Source: Qipengyuania citrea | GTDB lineage: Bacteria > Pseudomonadota > Alphaproteobacteria > Sphingomonadales > Sphingomonadaceae | Direction of reading: 5' to 3' | NCBI RefSeq assembly: GCF_024171405.1 | Contig: NZ_JALJZT010000002.1 | Span: forward strand, 2,666,001 to 2,730,000 | Length of the DNA stretch: 64,000 bases | Part shown: piece after piece, positions 53,068-62,495 of the stretch | Layout: each line of letters opens with the position of its first letter | Numbering within the stretch: position 1 is the first letter of the stretch | Notes under the pieces: generated by a model | Databases searched by the model: none | The model's input: the letters and a program-made list of their open reading frames with translations, nothing else | What the model was told of the DNA's origin: nothing | Program-made: the position numbers and the translations under genes

Positions 53068-53112
53068 TGGAGTGGTTGTAATCCCACTTACAGCTAAGGA
53101 TCGAGAACCGTC

Positions 53113-53481
53113 ATGGACTACAAGCTGCTGATCAAAACGATCCTTACCTATCACGCAATTTTTGCATGCTTTTTCGTTGTGACGATGGCAGTTGCTTCAT
53201 ACTCGACGGTACTCATTGTCTGGACCCTCATCCTGACTTGCATGGCTGCGTCCCTCGCCCTGGGATTGGCAAAAAGCGCTAATCGGCTGAATTTTCTCCC
53301 TATTCTCGGTCCAATGGCGCTGGGTATACTTTTTATTGCCAACGACTTTTTTAGTGCCTCTTTTGGCACCAAAATGGACATCCTAGTCCTACCAATATTT
53401 GTTTCCACCTTGATCCTCTATGTTTCTCTCACGTACAAATCGAAGTATGGCGATGTCGTTTTCTTCAGGTGGAATAGATGA
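53113..53481 (+). CDS. Hypothetical four-helix membrane protein in an AT-richer insert
   Basis: 122 aa, no recognised family. Four predicted membrane helices (about 11-30, 33-52, 64-82, 90-108) and a short basic C-terminus. Base composition is near 47% GC and codon use is unlike the roughly 65% GC neighbours, a sign of foreign origin. It is flanked by the ssb gene on the left and the decayed ssb tail on the right. No good ribosome-binding site beyond a weak AAGGA about 15 nt upstream. Might be an immunity, toxin-like or unknown cargo protein; nothing in the sequence decides this. Confidence 0.6.
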   Translation: MDYKLLIKTILTYHAIFACFFVVTMAVASYSTVLIVWTLILTCMAASLALGLAKSANRLNFLPILGPMALGILFIANDFFSASFGTKMDILVLPIFVSTLILYVSLTYKSKYGDVVFFRWNR

Positions 53482-53508
53482 GGGCCGTTATGTACTTATC
53501 CTCTACCT

Positions 53509-53622
53509 CGAGGTTCTAGCGGCACACTGATGACACTCGACGGCGCGACGAGAGGTGGCGGCGGCTAGAACCAGAGGGGCGGCTCGAACTACGACGATCT
53601 CGACGACGACATCCCGTTCTGA
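53509..53622 (+). pseudogene. Decayed copy of the ssb 3' end
   Basis: 38 codons that align in frame with the end of ssb: RG..GTL..LDGA, a shortened Gly-rich linker, [16 protein letters not shown] and the stop. One Trp codon has become TAG (53566-53568) and most of the linker is deleted. The final 36 bases differ from ssb by only two synonymous changes. No start or OB-fold remains, so it is a relic of a second ssb copy or of the original gene end. Confidence 0.85.
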
Positions 53623-53626
53623 TCGC

Positions 53627-54058
53627 TTACAGCGACTTGACCAGATAGTCGGCGCTGGCAGGGCACAGCGCGGCGAATTCGCGTGAGGATGCGACCGCTT
53701 CGGGCGCATCCTCCCGGTCGTGATCGCGGTAACCCAGCTTCCGGAAAAAGTCCGCTGCGGTGGTGGTCAGCAAATGCAGCCGGGCGGCACCCTGACGACG
53801 CGCCTCGCTCTCCAGTAGCGTGACGGCCTCGCGCCCCGTGCCCCGACCGCGCGCCGCGCGGAGGATGACGAGGGAGCGCAGAATGCGGTCCCGGCCATCG
53901 CCCTCGATCCCGCCGAAGCCGATGCATTCCCCCGCGTGATGAAAGGCGAAAAACGCGCGCCCGTCGTCTTCGATATCATCCACCGGTAGCCCCTCCGCTG
54001 CGAGCGCCGGAACGAGCTCCTCGAGCGAGGCCATGGGGGTGATCATGAGCGCCGTCAT
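53627..54058 (-). CDS. ArsN2-like GNAT acetyltransferase
   Basis: 143 aa. The pattern IGFGGIEGDGRDRILRSL followed by ARGRGTGREAVTLLE is the acetyl-CoA-binding site of the ArsN2/GNAT group, and FFRKLGY is typical near the C-terminus. ArsN homologues have been linked to arsenic tolerance, but no ars genes are here. The ATG overlaps the stop of the DUF177 gene (TGATG). Starts 4 nt from the ssb relic, converging with it. Confidence 0.85.
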   Translation of the reverse strand: MTALMITPMASLEELVPALAAEGLPVDDIEDDGRAFFAFHHAGECIGFGGIEGDGRDRILRSLVILRAARGRGTGREAVTLLESEARRQGAARLHLLTTTAADFFRKLGYRDHDREDAPEAVASSREFAALCPASADYLVKSL

Positions 54059-54591
54059 GCCTGGTCCTTCTTCAACGCCGCCAGCGCCTCGGCCAGCGGA
54101 CCGCTCGGGGCCTGGTCCTCGTCGCTGGCAATGCCCGCCTTGCGGCGTGCCTCGTCCGCGCCCGGGCCTTCGCGATAGGGATCGATCGCCAGCGCGAGCG
54201 TCTGCGCGATCGCCTCGCCGAGATCGAAGACGTCGCCCTCGTATGGAATCTCGTCGAGGTCTTCGGTGTCGAGTTCGACTTCCTCGTCGGGGGCATAGTC
54301 GGGCATCGATTCGGCAGGCACGAAGCGCAGCGCGAGCGGCTCGGTCACCGCATAGCGGATATTCTCGCGCGTCACCGCACAGGGCTGTTCGATGGTCGCG
54401 GTGAGCGTGCCATTGGCCAGCACCGCCTCGCCGTCGGTGTCGAAGGTGACGCTCGCGGTGAGGTCGGGGACCGAGGTGACGGCAAACCGCTGCGCCAGCG
54501 CGGCGCGTTCGGCGTCGGTGGCCTCCACCACCAGCGGCGCACCGGGCAGCGCGCGCGGCTTTACCAGGCGACTGAGTTCCCCGGCGCTCAT
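54055..54591 (-). CDS. DUF177/YceD-family protein
   Basis: 178 aa of the YceD (DUF177) family, linked to 23S rRNA or large-subunit assembly and usually found beside rpmF. Here there is no rpmF; its neighbours are the cytochrome bc1 chaperone and a GNAT gene, an order seen in other alphaproteobacteria. The acidic stretch DEEVELDTEDLDEIPYEGD and LGEAIAQTLALAIDPY are family features. It overlaps both neighbours by 4 nt. Confidence 0.85.
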   Translation of the reverse strand: MSAGELSRLVKPRALPGAPLVVEATDAERAALAQRFAVTSVPDLTASVTFDTDGEAVLANGTLTATIEQPCAVTRENIRYAVTEPLALRFVPAESMPDYAPDEEVELDTEDLDEIPYEGDVFDLGEAIAQTLALAIDPYREGPGADEARRKAGIASDEDQAPSGPLAEALAALKKDQA

Positions 54592-55115
54592 GCCGCGATC
54601 TCACCTGTGCGCAATTCGTCCACGCCGGTGCGTTCGAGCCGCGCATGCAGCGCCGCCATGCGCTGGACCAAGGCCTCGGCCTCGTCGGGCTGCGCCATGG
54701 TGACGTTGCGGCGCACCGCCTCGACCAGCACCTTGGGGTCGCTGCGCAGCCCGTCGCGATAGGCGCCGATGCGCCCGTTCATGCTTTCCATCAGCGCGTT
54801 GATCTTCTTGCCCACGGTGGGATCGCCGATCCCCGCTTCGCGCATCTGGCCTTCCATGTCTTCGACGAACAATTCGGTCAGCCGGGCGGTGGCGGGGCCC
54901 ATGTCGCCCGCATCCTCCAGCCGCAGCATCACCAGCGTGAGCACCAGCGTGATCATGTCGTAGCGCCCCTCGACGCTGTCGGCGACGCCGCACATGCGGT
55001 ACCAGTCGGGATCGCGCGCTTCGGCGACCACGCGGTGCCACAGTGGGCGCCATTCTTCGCGCGGGTCCGGGCCAGAGGAAAAGACGGTGCCGAAAAGGCG
55101 GGCAAGGATAGACAC
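54588..55115 (-). CDS. Ubiquinol-cytochrome c chaperone (UQCC1/CBP3-like)
   Basis: 175 aa helical protein of the ubiquinol-cytochrome c chaperone family: WYRMCGVADSVEGRYDMITL and FVEDMEGQMREAGIGDPTVGKKI are typical. It assists assembly of cytochrome b of the bc1 complex. The family occurs in mitochondria and alphaproteobacteria, supporting the taxonomic call. First gene of the UQCC-DUF177-GNAT minus-strand operon; divergent from bamE. Confidence 0.9.
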   Translation of the reverse strand: MSILARLFGTVFSSGPDPREEWRPLWHRVVAEARDPDWYRMCGVADSVEGRYDMITLVLTLVMLRLEDAGDMGPATARLTELFVEDMEGQMREAGIGDPTVGKKINALMESMNGRIGAYRDGLRSDPKVLVEAVRRNVTMAQPDEAEALVQRMAALHARLERTGVDELRTGEIAA

Positions 55116-55276
55116 AGACTACTCCGTTCAGCGGCAATTCAAACCGCGATCCCCAAGCGCACCCCATTGCCGAGTTGCAAGGGCCGACGCTTTCGGATTA
55201 AGGCGTTGCCCGAGCATATAGGCAGGTGGTCGCCCGCGGCCAAGCGCCTGCCGACAGACGGAGATTTGCTGTTCCC

Positions 55277-55729
55277 ATGAACAGGTCGAAAATTCTGGGC
55301 CTTGCCGTAATTGGCGCGGCTGCCATTGCCACGAGCGGTTGCGCTGCGATCCGCGAGCCGCGCGGCTATATCGTCGATGCGACCCTGCTGCAGTCGGTCC
55401 AGCCCGGCATCGATAACGAGCGCAGCGTCACCGGCACGCTCGGCCGCCCGACCTTCGAAAGCCAGTATGGCGAGAAGACCTGGTATTATGTGTCGAGCAC
55501 GACGGGGCGCAAGCCGTTCGTCCGCCCGCGCATCCGCGAACATTCGGTACTGGCGGTGAAGTTCGATGCCGCCGGCAATGTCGTTTCCGCCGAACAGACC
55601 GGCATGGACAAGGTCGTCTTTCTCAGTCCCGATGGCAACGAGACCCCCACGCTGGGCCGCGAGCGGAGCTTCCTCGAAGACCTGTTCGGCAATATCGGTG
55701 CGGTCGGCCAGGCGGGTGTCGGCGGCTAG
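55277..55729 (+). CDS. bamE: BamE/SmpA outer-membrane assembly lipoprotein
   Basis: 150 aa. Lipobox TSGC (C22), then the BamE fold with LLQSVQPGIDNERSVTGTLG (the PGM-like loop) and TWYYVSSTTGRKPF. It is the small lipoprotein of the BAM complex that inserts beta-barrel proteins such as the TonB receptors of this window. ATG at 55277 follows a weak site; family length matches. hslV begins 42 bp after its stop from its own promoter. Confidence 0.9.
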   Translation: MNRSKILGLAVIGAAAIATSGCAAIREPRGYIVDATLLQSVQPGIDNERSVTGTLGRPTFESQYGEKTWYYVSSTTGRKPFVRPRIREHSVLAVKFDAAGNVVSAEQTGMDKVVFLSPDGNETPTLGRERSFLEDLFGNIGAVGQAGVGG

Positions 55730-55735
55730 GCTGCG

Positions 55736-55763
55736 CTTGACCCCGGCCGCGCACCCCCCATAT
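55736..55763 (+). promoter_or_regulatory. RpoH (sigma-32) heat-shock promoter of hslVU
   Basis: CTTGACC (55736-55742), 13-nt spacer, CCCCATAT (55756-55763): a close match to the sigma-32 consensus CTTGAAA-N13-15-CCCCATnT. It lies just before the heat-shock protease genes hslVU. The expected start of transcription, near 55769-55771, falls at or next to the hslV ATG (55772). Confidence 0.8.
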
Positions 55764-55771
55764 CGCGCGGC

Positions 55772-56344
55772 ATGGATGCAAACGACAATCGCCACGGGCT
55801 GACCCAGTGGCATTCCACCACCATCATCGGCGTCAAGCGCGGCGATGTCACCGTGATTGCCGGGGACGGACAGGTCTCCATGGGCAATACGGTGATGAAG
55901 CCCAATGCCAAGAAGGTCCGCCGGATCGGCGAAGGCGAGAAAGTGGTCGCCGGTTTTGCCGGTGCGACCGCCGATGCCTTCACGCTGTTCGAACGGCTCG
56001 AAAAGAAGCTCGAGCAATATAACGGCCAGCTCCTGCGCGCCGCGGTCGAGCTGACCAAGGACTGGCGCATGGACAAGTACCTGCGCAATCTCGAAGCGCT
56101 GATGATCGTGGCCGACAAGGACAACCTGCTGGTGCTTACCGGCAATGGCGACGTGCTCGAACCCGTTTCCGACTCCGGGGCGATGATCGCCGCGATCGGC
56201 TCGGGCGGCAATTACGCGCTCAGCGCGGCCAAGGCGCTCGTCGATTACGAAGACGATCCAGAAACCATCGCGCGCAAGGCCATGGCGGTTGCCGCCGATG
56301 TCTGCGTGTTCACCAACGGCAATGTGACCGTCGAAACGGTCTGA
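55772..56344 (+). CDS. hslV: HslV (ClpQ) ATP-dependent protease peptidase subunit
   Basis: 190 aa N-terminal-nucleophile (Ntn) hydrolase. A 15-residue propeptide (to QWHS) precedes the catalytic Thr of TTIIGVKRG (residue 16). [13 protein letters not shown] and the [13 protein letters not shown] segments are HslV signatures. Two hexameric rings of HslV are capped by HslU. No ribosome-binding site is seen before the ATG and the predicted transcript begins almost at it, suggesting leaderless translation. Confidence 0.95.
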   Translation: MDANDNRHGLTQWHSTTIIGVKRGDVTVIAGDGQVSMGNTVMKPNAKKVRRIGEGEKVVAGFAGATADAFTLFERLEKKLEQYNGQLLRAAVELTKDWRMDKYLRNLEALMIVADKDNLLVLTGNGDVLEPVSDSGAMIAAIGSGGNYALSAAKALVDYEDDPETIARKAMAVAADVCVFTNGNVTVETV

Positions 56345-56352
56345 AGAGTTTC

Positions 56353-57654
56353 ATGACACAAGCACTGACCCCCAAGGCGATCGTCGCCGCGCTGGACGAA
56401 CACATCATCGGCCAGAAGGATGCCAAGCGCGCCGTCGCGGTGGCGCTGCGCAATCGCTGGCGCCGCCAGCGGCTCGACGCCGAGCTGCGCGACGAGGTGA
56501 CGCCCAAGAACATCCTGATGATCGGCCCCACCGGCTGCGGCAAGACCGAGATCAGCCGGCGGCTGGCGAAGCTCGCCGAAGCGCCCTTCATCAAGATCGA
56601 GGCGACTAAGTTTACCGAGGTCGGCTATGTCGGCCGCGACGTCGACCAGATCGCGCGCGACCTTGCCGAAGAAGCGATCCGGCTGGAAAAGGACCGCCGC
56701 CGCGAGGCAGTGCGCGAAACCGCGAGCAAGGCGGCGATGGACCGCTTGCTCACCGCGCTGGTCGGCGACAATGCCAGCGAAGCGACGCGCGAGGCCTTCC
56801 GCCAGCGGATCGTCGACAATTCGATGAACGATACCGAGGTCGAGATCGAGGTGCGCGAAGCGCCCAGCTCGCCGATGGATGTGCCCGGAATGCCCGGCGG
56901 GGTCGGCATGATCGACCTCTCGGACATGCTCGGCAAGGCGATGGGCAAGAGCCCGCTCAAGCGCCGCAAGCTGAAGGTGCCCGATGCCTGGGACCGGCTG
57001 GTCGAGGAAGAAAGCGACAAGCGCATGGACCAGGACGACGTCAATCGCGTCGCGCTGGAAAATGCCGAAACCAATGGCATCGTGTTCCTCGACGAGATCG
57101 ACAAGATTGCGGTCAGCGATGTGCGCGGCGGCTCGGTCAGCCGCGAAGGCGTGCAGCGCGACCTGCTGCCGCTGATCGAGGGCACCACGGTGGCGACCAA
57201 ATACGGTCCGATGAAGACCGATCACGTGCTCTTCATCGCCAGCGGCGCGTTCCACCTGTCCAAGCCTTCGGACATGCTGCCCGAACTGCAGGGCCGCCTG
57301 CCGATCCGCGTCGAATTGCGTGCGCTGACCGAGGAGGACTTCGTCCGCATCCTCAAGGAAACGCGCGCCAATCTGGTCGAACAGTACTGCGCGCTGATCG
57401 GGACCGAAGACGTCACGCTCGATTTCACCGAGGATGCGATCACCGAAGTCGCCAAGCTGGCCGCGCAGGTCAATGAAGCGGTCGAGAACATCGGTGCCCG
57501 CCGCCTGCAGACGGTGATGGAGCGCCTGCTCGAGGACATCAGTTTCGAGGCCGAGGAGCACAAGGGCGAGACGATCACGATCGACGCGGCCTATGTGCGC
57601 GAACGGCTCGAAACGCTGGCGGGCGATACCGACCTCAGCAAGTATATCCTGTAA
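56353..57654 (+). CDS. hslU: HslU (ClpY) ATPase subunit
   Basis: 433 aa AAA+ unfoldase. Walker [14 protein letters not shown] near residue 56, GYVGRDVD pore motif, Walker B FLDEIDKI, and C-terminal sensor 2 with the terminal KYIL that docks into HslV. It unfolds substrates for HslV in heat shock. Follows hslV by 8 nt in one operon. Its stop overlaps the ATG of the next gene. Confidence 0.96.
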   Translation: MTQALTPKAIVAALDEHIIGQKDAKRAVAVALRNRWRRQRLDAELRDEVTPKNILMIGPTGCGKTEISRRLAKLAEAPFIKIEATKFTEVGYVGRDVDQIARDLAEEAIRLEKDRRREAVRETASKAAMDRLLTALVGDNASEATREAFRQRIVDNSMNDTEVEIEVREAPSSPMDVPGMPGGVGMIDLSDMLGKAMGKSPLKRRKLKVPDAWDRLVEEESDKRMDQDDVNRVALENAETNGIVFLDEIDKIAVSDVRGGSVSREGVQRDLLPLIEGTTVATKYGPMKTDHVLFIASGAFHLSKPSDMLPELQGRLPIRVELRALTEEDFVRILKETRANLVEQYCALIGTEDVTLDFTEDAITEVAKLAAQVNEAVENIGARRLQTVMERLLEDISFEAEEHKGETITIDAAYVRERLETLAGDTDLSKYIL

Positions 57655-58058
57655 TGGGCGGGCCGGTGCGCGATGGCCGGGCGATGATCGCCGCCATGGC
57701 GCCCCGGCTCGACTCGCGCCGCTGGCGTTTCGTCCTCGTACAACCGGACACGGCGCCGCAATTGCTCGGCGCGGCGATCGGTACCTTTCGCGAGGACGAG
57801 GGCGTGACCGCTATTGTCCCTGCCGATGTGGCGGATGAACTGGGGATCGAGGGTCCGGACTTCGCGCGCATTACGCTGATGGTGCATTCCGACCTCGAAG
57901 GTGTCGGGCTCACTGCCGCAGTCGCCACCGCACTCGCCGATGCCGGGATCGCCTGCAACATGATCGCGGCATTCCACCACGATCATGCCTTCGTGCCTGC
58001 TCTCCGCGCGCAAGAGGCGCTCGAAGTTCTGCGTACAGGGGCGGCGTCTGCGGCCTGA
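57654..58058 (+). CDS. ACT-domain protein
   Basis: 134 aa. Two ACT-like halves: RWRFVLVQPDTAPQLLGA and the segment FARITLMVHSDLEGVGLTAA / GIACNMIAAFHHDHAFVP, matching small ACT (CASTOR-like) domain proteins. Such proteins sense amino acids, but no partner enzyme is near. The ATG overlaps the hslU TAA by 1 nt, so it is probably part of the hslVU transcript. Confidence 0.82.
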   Translation: MGGPVRDGRAMIAAMAPRLDSRRWRFVLVQPDTAPQLLGAAIGTFREDEGVTAIVPADVADELGIEGPDFARITLMVHSDLEGVGLTAAVATALADAGIACNMIAAFHHDHAFVPALRAQEALEVLRTGAASAA

Positions 58059-58187
58059 CGGTCAGGGGCATAGTGCCCGGCCGCGATCGGCCACCCGAAT
58101 GCGAAACCGAAGCGGGCGAAGTGTGTTCCTTTGATGAAGCGCCGGACGTTTCGGCCGCGCCAAAATCCCCCGAAAAGGACAAAACTT

Positions 58188-58871
58188 ATGAAAATTCTTA
58201 TGGTTCTGACGAGCCACGACGAGCTCGGCGACACAGGCGACAAGACGGGCTTCTGGCTCGAAGAGTTCGCTGCCCCCTATTACGTCCTCAAGGATGCGGG
58301 GCATGACATCACGTTGGCCAGCCCCGCAGGCGGGAAGCCGCCGCTCGATCCGAAATCCGACGAGCCCGATGCGCAGACCGCGGCGACCGAACGATACAAG
58401 AAGGACAGCGAGGCCCAGGCGGAGCTGGCCTCGACCGAGAAACTCGCGGATGTCGATGTCGCATCGTTCGACGGCGTCTTCTACCCGGGCGGGCACGGGC
58501 CGCTCTGGGACCTGGCCGAGAGCGCGGTTTCAAAAGCCGTGATCGAAGACACGCTGGCCGCCGGCAAGCCGGTGGCGCTGGTCTGCCATGCGCCTGCCGT
58601 GCTGAAGAACGTCACCGCGCCGAATGGCGATCCGATCGTTAAGGGACGCAAGGTCACCGGCTTTACCAACCAAGAAGAAGACGCGGTCGGCCTGACCGAT
58701 ATCGTGCCCTTCCTGCTCGAAGACGTGTTGATCGAGCAGGGCGGGACCTTCTCCAAGCAGGGCGTCTTCGAACCCTATGTCGTTCAGGATGGCCTGCTCA
58801 TCACCGGCCAGAACCCGCCGTCGAGCGAGCCTGCGGCCGAGAAGCTGCTGGAAGCGCTGAAAGCGGACTAG
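58188..58871 (+). CDS. DJ-1/PfpI-family type 1 glutamine amidotransferase-like protein (Hsp31-like)
   Basis: 227 aa. Nucleophile C133-H134 in LVCHAPAVL, with E25 in WLEEFAAPYY and an acid elsewhere forming the Hsp31/glyoxalase III-type triad; YPGGHGPLWDL is the family loop. Members detoxify methylglyoxal or act as deglycase-like or chaperone proteins; the choice cannot be made from sequence. ATG at 58188 behind AAAAGGAC. A strong terminator follows. Confidence 0.9.
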   Translation: MKILMVLTSHDELGDTGDKTGFWLEEFAAPYYVLKDAGHDITLASPAGGKPPLDPKSDEPDAQTAATERYKKDSEAQAELASTEKLADVDVASFDGVFYPGGHGPLWDLAESAVSKAVIEDTLAAGKPVALVCHAPAVLKNVTAPNGDPIVKGRKVTGFTNQEEDAVGLTDIVPFLLEDVLIEQGGTFSKQGVFEPYVVQDGLLITGQNPPSSEPAAEKLLEALKAD

Positions 58872-58888
58872 GCTTCGGCGAATGCACT

Positions 58889-58927
58889 AAAAAGGGCGGG
58901 CGCGGATATACCGGGCCCGCCCTTTTT
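58889..58927. terminator. Bidirectional Rho-independent terminator
   Basis: AAAAA-GGGCGGGC (58889-58901), a 13-nt loop, then GCCCGCCC-TTTTT (58915-58927). The T-run on either strand lets it end both the DJ-1 gene (plus strand) and the second SulP gene (minus strand). Confidence 0.88.
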
Positions 58928-58991
58928 CATGCCCGCAGCTGCGTATCAGGGGCGGCTCGCGAAGGGGCGGCCATTGCCCCCGACATGCGGC

Positions 58992-60497
58992 TTACGGATG
59001 CGGGGCCAGCCCGATTTCGACGCCGGTCTTGTCGGTCAGCGCGAACTTGTCGACCAAATCGCTGCTCGCGCGGTTGAGCCCGACGACCTGCACGCTGCGG
59101 CCATTGCGGCGCATGCGTTCGACCACCTTGTCGAGCGCGCCGATCGCGCTGATGTCCCAGAAATGCGCCTTCGACACGTCGATGATCACATGGTCGGCAG
59201 GGTCGGGCATGATGCTTTCGGGGCCAAGCGCGGCTTCGAAGCGTTCGACGCTGGCGTAGAAGATCTGCCCCTTGGCGCGGTAGATCGCGGTTTCCCCGTC
59301 GCGTTCGCGAACGACCTCGAACATCGTCATCACCTTGTGGGTGAAGAACACGCCCGAGAGCACCACGCCCGCCAGCACGCCCAGCGCGAGGTTATGCGTC
59401 GCCACGACCACGGCAACCGTGGTCAGCATCACCACCGAGCTCTGCCAGGGGTGCTTGCCGATATTGGGGATCGAGTTCCAGCTGAAGGTTCCGATCGAGA
59501 CCATGATCATGATCGCCACCAGCGCGGGCATCGGCACCTGGCCGACAAGGTCGCCAAGCAGCGCAAGCAGGATCAGCAGCGACAGGCCCGCGGTAAAGGT
59601 CGACAGCCGGCCGCGGCCGCCGCTGGTCACGTTGATGACCGACTGGCCGATCATCGCACAGCCGCCCATGCCGCCGAAGAAGGCCGCGACAATATTGGCG
59701 ATGCCCTGACCGCCGCTCTCGCGGCGCTTGTTGCTGCCGGTATGCGTCATATCGTCGACAATCTGCGCGGTGAGCAGCGATTCGAGCAGGCCGACCGCGG
59801 CCATGGTCGCCGCATAGGGGGCAATGATGGTCAGCGTTTCCCAGGTCAGCGGCACATTGGGCAGCGCGAAATAGGGCAGGCCTTCGGGCAGCTCGCCCAT
59901 GTCGGTGACCGTGTTGACCGGCGCATCGAGGAAAATCGTCAGCGCGGTCAGCACGATGATCGCGATCAGCGGGCTGGGGATGGCGGTGGTGAACTTGGGG
60001 ATGATGTAGATCATCGCCAGCGCGGCAGCGACCATCGCATAGGTCACCCAGCCAATCCCGGCAGCGGTCGGGTCGAGCTGCGGCAGCTGCGCCATGAAGA
60101 TCAGGATCGCCAGCGCATTGACGAAGCCAGTGATGACCGAGCGGCTGACGAATTGCATCAGCAGGTCGAGCCGCAGCAGCGCGGCAATGCCCTGGAAGAC
60201 GCCCATCAATATGGTCGCGGCGAAGAGATATTCGACCCCGTGGTCGCGCACCAGCGGCACAACCACCACGGCCACCGCCGCAGTCGCTGCCGAAATCATG
60301 CCCGGGCGCCCGCCGGTAAAGGCGATGACCATCGCGATCGCCACCGAGGCATAGAGGCCGACCCGCGGATCGACCCCGGCGATGATCGAGAAGCCGATCG
60401 CCTCGGGGATCAGCGCCAGCGCGACGACGAGGCCGGCAAGCACGTCTGCGCGGATGTTGGAAAACCAGTCGCGGTGGATCGCGGCACGGTCGAGCAT
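58992..60497 (-). CDS. SulP-family permease with STAS domain (BicA-like)
   Basis: 501 aa. Ten to twelve membrane helices with [23 protein letters not shown] and [20 protein letters not shown], then a STAS domain (about 385-495). This sequence pattern is that of the short SulP group containing BicA-type bicarbonate transporters, different from the copy in the sulfide operon. AGGAC precedes the ATG. Stand-alone gene ending at the bidirectional terminator. Substrate is inferred. Confidence 0.85.
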   Translation of the reverse strand: MLDRAAIHRDWFSNIRADVLAGLVVALALIPEAIGFSIIAGVDPRVGLYASVAIAMVIAFTGGRPGMISAATAAVAVVVVPLVRDHGVEYLFAATILMGVFQGIAALLRLDLLMQFVSRSVITGFVNALAILIFMAQLPQLDPTAAGIGWVTYAMVAAALAMIYIIPKFTTAIPSPLIAIIVLTALTIFLDAPVNTVTDMGELPEGLPYFALPNVPLTWETLTIIAPYAATMAAVGLLESLLTAQIVDDMTHTGSNKRRESGGQGIANIVAAFFGGMGGCAMIGQSVINVTSGGRGRLSTFTAGLSLLILLALLGDLVGQVPMPALVAIMIMVSIGTFSWNSIPNIGKHPWQSSVVMLTTVAVVVATHNLALGVLAGVVLSGVFFTHKVMTMFEVVRERDGETAIYRAKGQIFYASVERFEAALGPESIMPDPADHVIIDVSKAHFWDISAIGALDKVVERMRRNGRSVQVVGLNRASSDLVDKFALTDKTGVEIGLAPHP

Positions 60498-60645
60498 GGG
60501 AAATGTCCTGTCAGGTTCGGGAAGCGCACGCGCAATCGGCGCGCGAAAATCGCTTCGCCCTATGAACGATGTTGCAGTGCATCACAAGACTGCGGCCAGA
60601 CGCACCGGGTTCGCGCGAATCCTACGCGGCCTACAGCGAGCGGGC

Positions 60646-62448
60646 TCAGGCGTCGCTTTCGGCCTGCTGGCGCGCCCACATATCGGCATAGAGGCCGCGC
60701 GCGCGGAGCAGGTCGCCATGCGTCCCGCTTTCCGCCAGCCCCCCCTGGTCGAGCACCAGGATGCGGTCGGCATCGGCAATGGTCGAGAGCCGGTGCGCGA
60801 TGGCCAGCGTGGTGCGATGTTCCGAGACCCGGCGCAGCGTGGCGAGGATCGCCTGTTCGGTGCGGCTGTCCAGCGCGCTGGTGGCTTCGTCGAGCAGCAG
60901 GATCGGGGGGTCCTTGACCAGCGTCCGCGCAATCGCGACGCGCTGCTTCTCGCCCCCCGACAGCTTGAGCCCGCGTTCGCCGACCTCGGTATCGAGGCCG
61001 TCGGGCAGGCGTTCGATGAAGGGCAGGATCGCTGCCGCGCTGGCCGCCGCGGCCACCTGATCGGTGCTCGCCCCGGCGCGGCCATAGGCGATGTTGTAGC
61101 CGATGGTGTCGTTGAACAGCACGGTGTCCTGCGGGACGATGCCGATCTTGTTGCGCAGCGAGGCCTGCGTCACCTGCGCGATGTCCTGTCCGTCGATCAG
61201 GATCCGGCCCGCCTGCGGATCGTAGAAGCGGAACAGCAGCCGTCCGATCGTGCTCTTGCCCGCGCCCGAGGGACCGACGATCGCGACATGGTTGCCCGCG
61301 GGCACCTCGAAGCTCAGACCGTGGAGGATGGTGCGGTCTTCCTCATAGCCGAATACGACATCCTCGAACGCCAGCGTCGGTCGCCGCACGATTAGCGCCG
61401 GGGCACCGGGGGCATCCTGCACTTCTGCATTGGTATCGATCAGGCGGAACATCTCGGCCATGTCGATCAGCCCCTGCCGGACCGTGCGATAGACCATGCC
61501 AAGCATGTCGAGCGGGCGGAAAAGCTGGATCAGATAGGTGTTGACCAGCACCAGGTCGCCGGTGGTCAGCACGCCCTGGCTCCACTGCCACACGGTAAAG
61601 CCCATCGCGCCGCCCATCAGCAGGTTCATGATCACCGCCTGGCTGATGTTGAGCAGGCCGAGCGAGTTTTCGCTCTTCACCGCGGCTTCGGCATAGGCAT
61701 GCGCGGATTCGGCGTAACGTTCGCGCTCGCGCACCTCGGCGCCAAAATATTTGACCGTCTCGTAATTGAGCAGGCTGTCGACCGAGCGCGCCAGCGCGGT
61801 CCCGTCGAGCTCGTTCATCTGACGCCGCAGATCGTTGCGCCATTCGGTGATCTTGCGCGTCACCGTTATATAGGCGCCCACGGTCAGCGCGGTGGCGGCG
61901 ACCAGTTCCCAGCCGAAGTTGAGGTAGAAGATCACGCCCACCGCAATCAGTTCGAGCGCGGTCGGGGCGATGTTGAACAGCAGGAAATAGAGCATCACGT
62001 CGATGCTCTTGGTCCCGCGGTCGATCGTCTTGGTCACTTCGCCGGTGCGGCGCGAGAGGTGGAAGCGCAGCGACAGCTGGTGCAGCCGGGCAAAGGTATC
62101 CTCGGCCAGTTGGCGCGTGGCATCCTGCCCGACGCGTTCGAAGGTGATGTTGCGCAGATTGTCGAACACCACCGCCGCGAGCCGTCCCGCAGCATAGGCG
62201 ATGACGAAGGCCAGCGCGACCATCGCTGCCTCGTTTGCGGGCGTGGTCATCGCGTCGACCGCCCCCTTATAGGCGAAGGGCAGCGCCAGCATGGTCCCCT
62301 TGGCCAGCAGCACGAACAGCATCGCGCCGACGATCCGCCGTTTCAGATGCGGCTTATCCGCAGGCCAGAGATAGGGGAGGAAGCGCCGGACCGTGGCCCA
62401 GCCTTCGGGATCGTGACGCTGGGCGGAGGCTGTAAGGTCGGGCGGCAT
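60646..62448 (-). CDS. ABC exporter, Atm1/heavy-metal-tolerance type (half transporter)
   Basis: 600 aa. Fused membrane domain (about 35-330, six helices) and ATPase domain (about 360-595): Walker [10 protein letters not shown], signature LSGGEKQR, Walker [14 protein letters not shown]-loop IAHRLST. The size and N-terminal pattern [18 protein letters not shown] match Atm1/HMT1-like exporters, which move glutathione-bound metals or persulfides. Such a link to sulfur chemistry is of interest given the sulfide island. Homodimeric function expected. Confidence 0.9.
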   Translation of the reverse strand: MPPDLTASAQRHDPEGWATVRRFLPYLWPADKPHLKRRIVGAMLFVLLAKGTMLALPFAYKGAVDAMTTPANEAAMVALAFVIAYAAGRLAAVVFDNLRNITFERVGQDATRQLAEDTFARLHQLSLRFHLSRRTGEVTKTIDRGTKSIDVMLYFLLFNIAPTALELIAVGVIFYLNFGWELVAATALTVGAYITVTRKITEWRNDLRRQMNELDGTALARSVDSLLNYETVKYFGAEVRERERYAESAHAYAEAAVKSENSLGLLNISQAVIMNLLMGGAMGFTVWQWSQGVLTTGDLVLVNTYLIQLFRPLDMLGMVYRTVRQGLIDMAEMFRLIDTNAEVQDAPGAPALIVRRPTLAFEDVVFGYEEDRTILHGLSFEVPAGNHVAIVGPSGAGKSTIGRLLFRFYDPQAGRILIDGQDIAQVTQASLRNKIGIVPQDTVLFNDTIGYNIAYGRAGASTDQVAAAASAAAILPFIERLPDGLDTEVGERGLKLSGGEKQRVAIARTLVKDPPILLLDEATSALDSRTEQAILATLRRVSEHRTTLAIAHRLSTIADADRILVLDQGGLAESGTHGDLLRARGLYADMWARQQAESDA

Positions 62449-62495
62449 AGGGCGGCTATGTGGGACGATTGCGCCGCCGGGGCAAGGTGGCGGGC

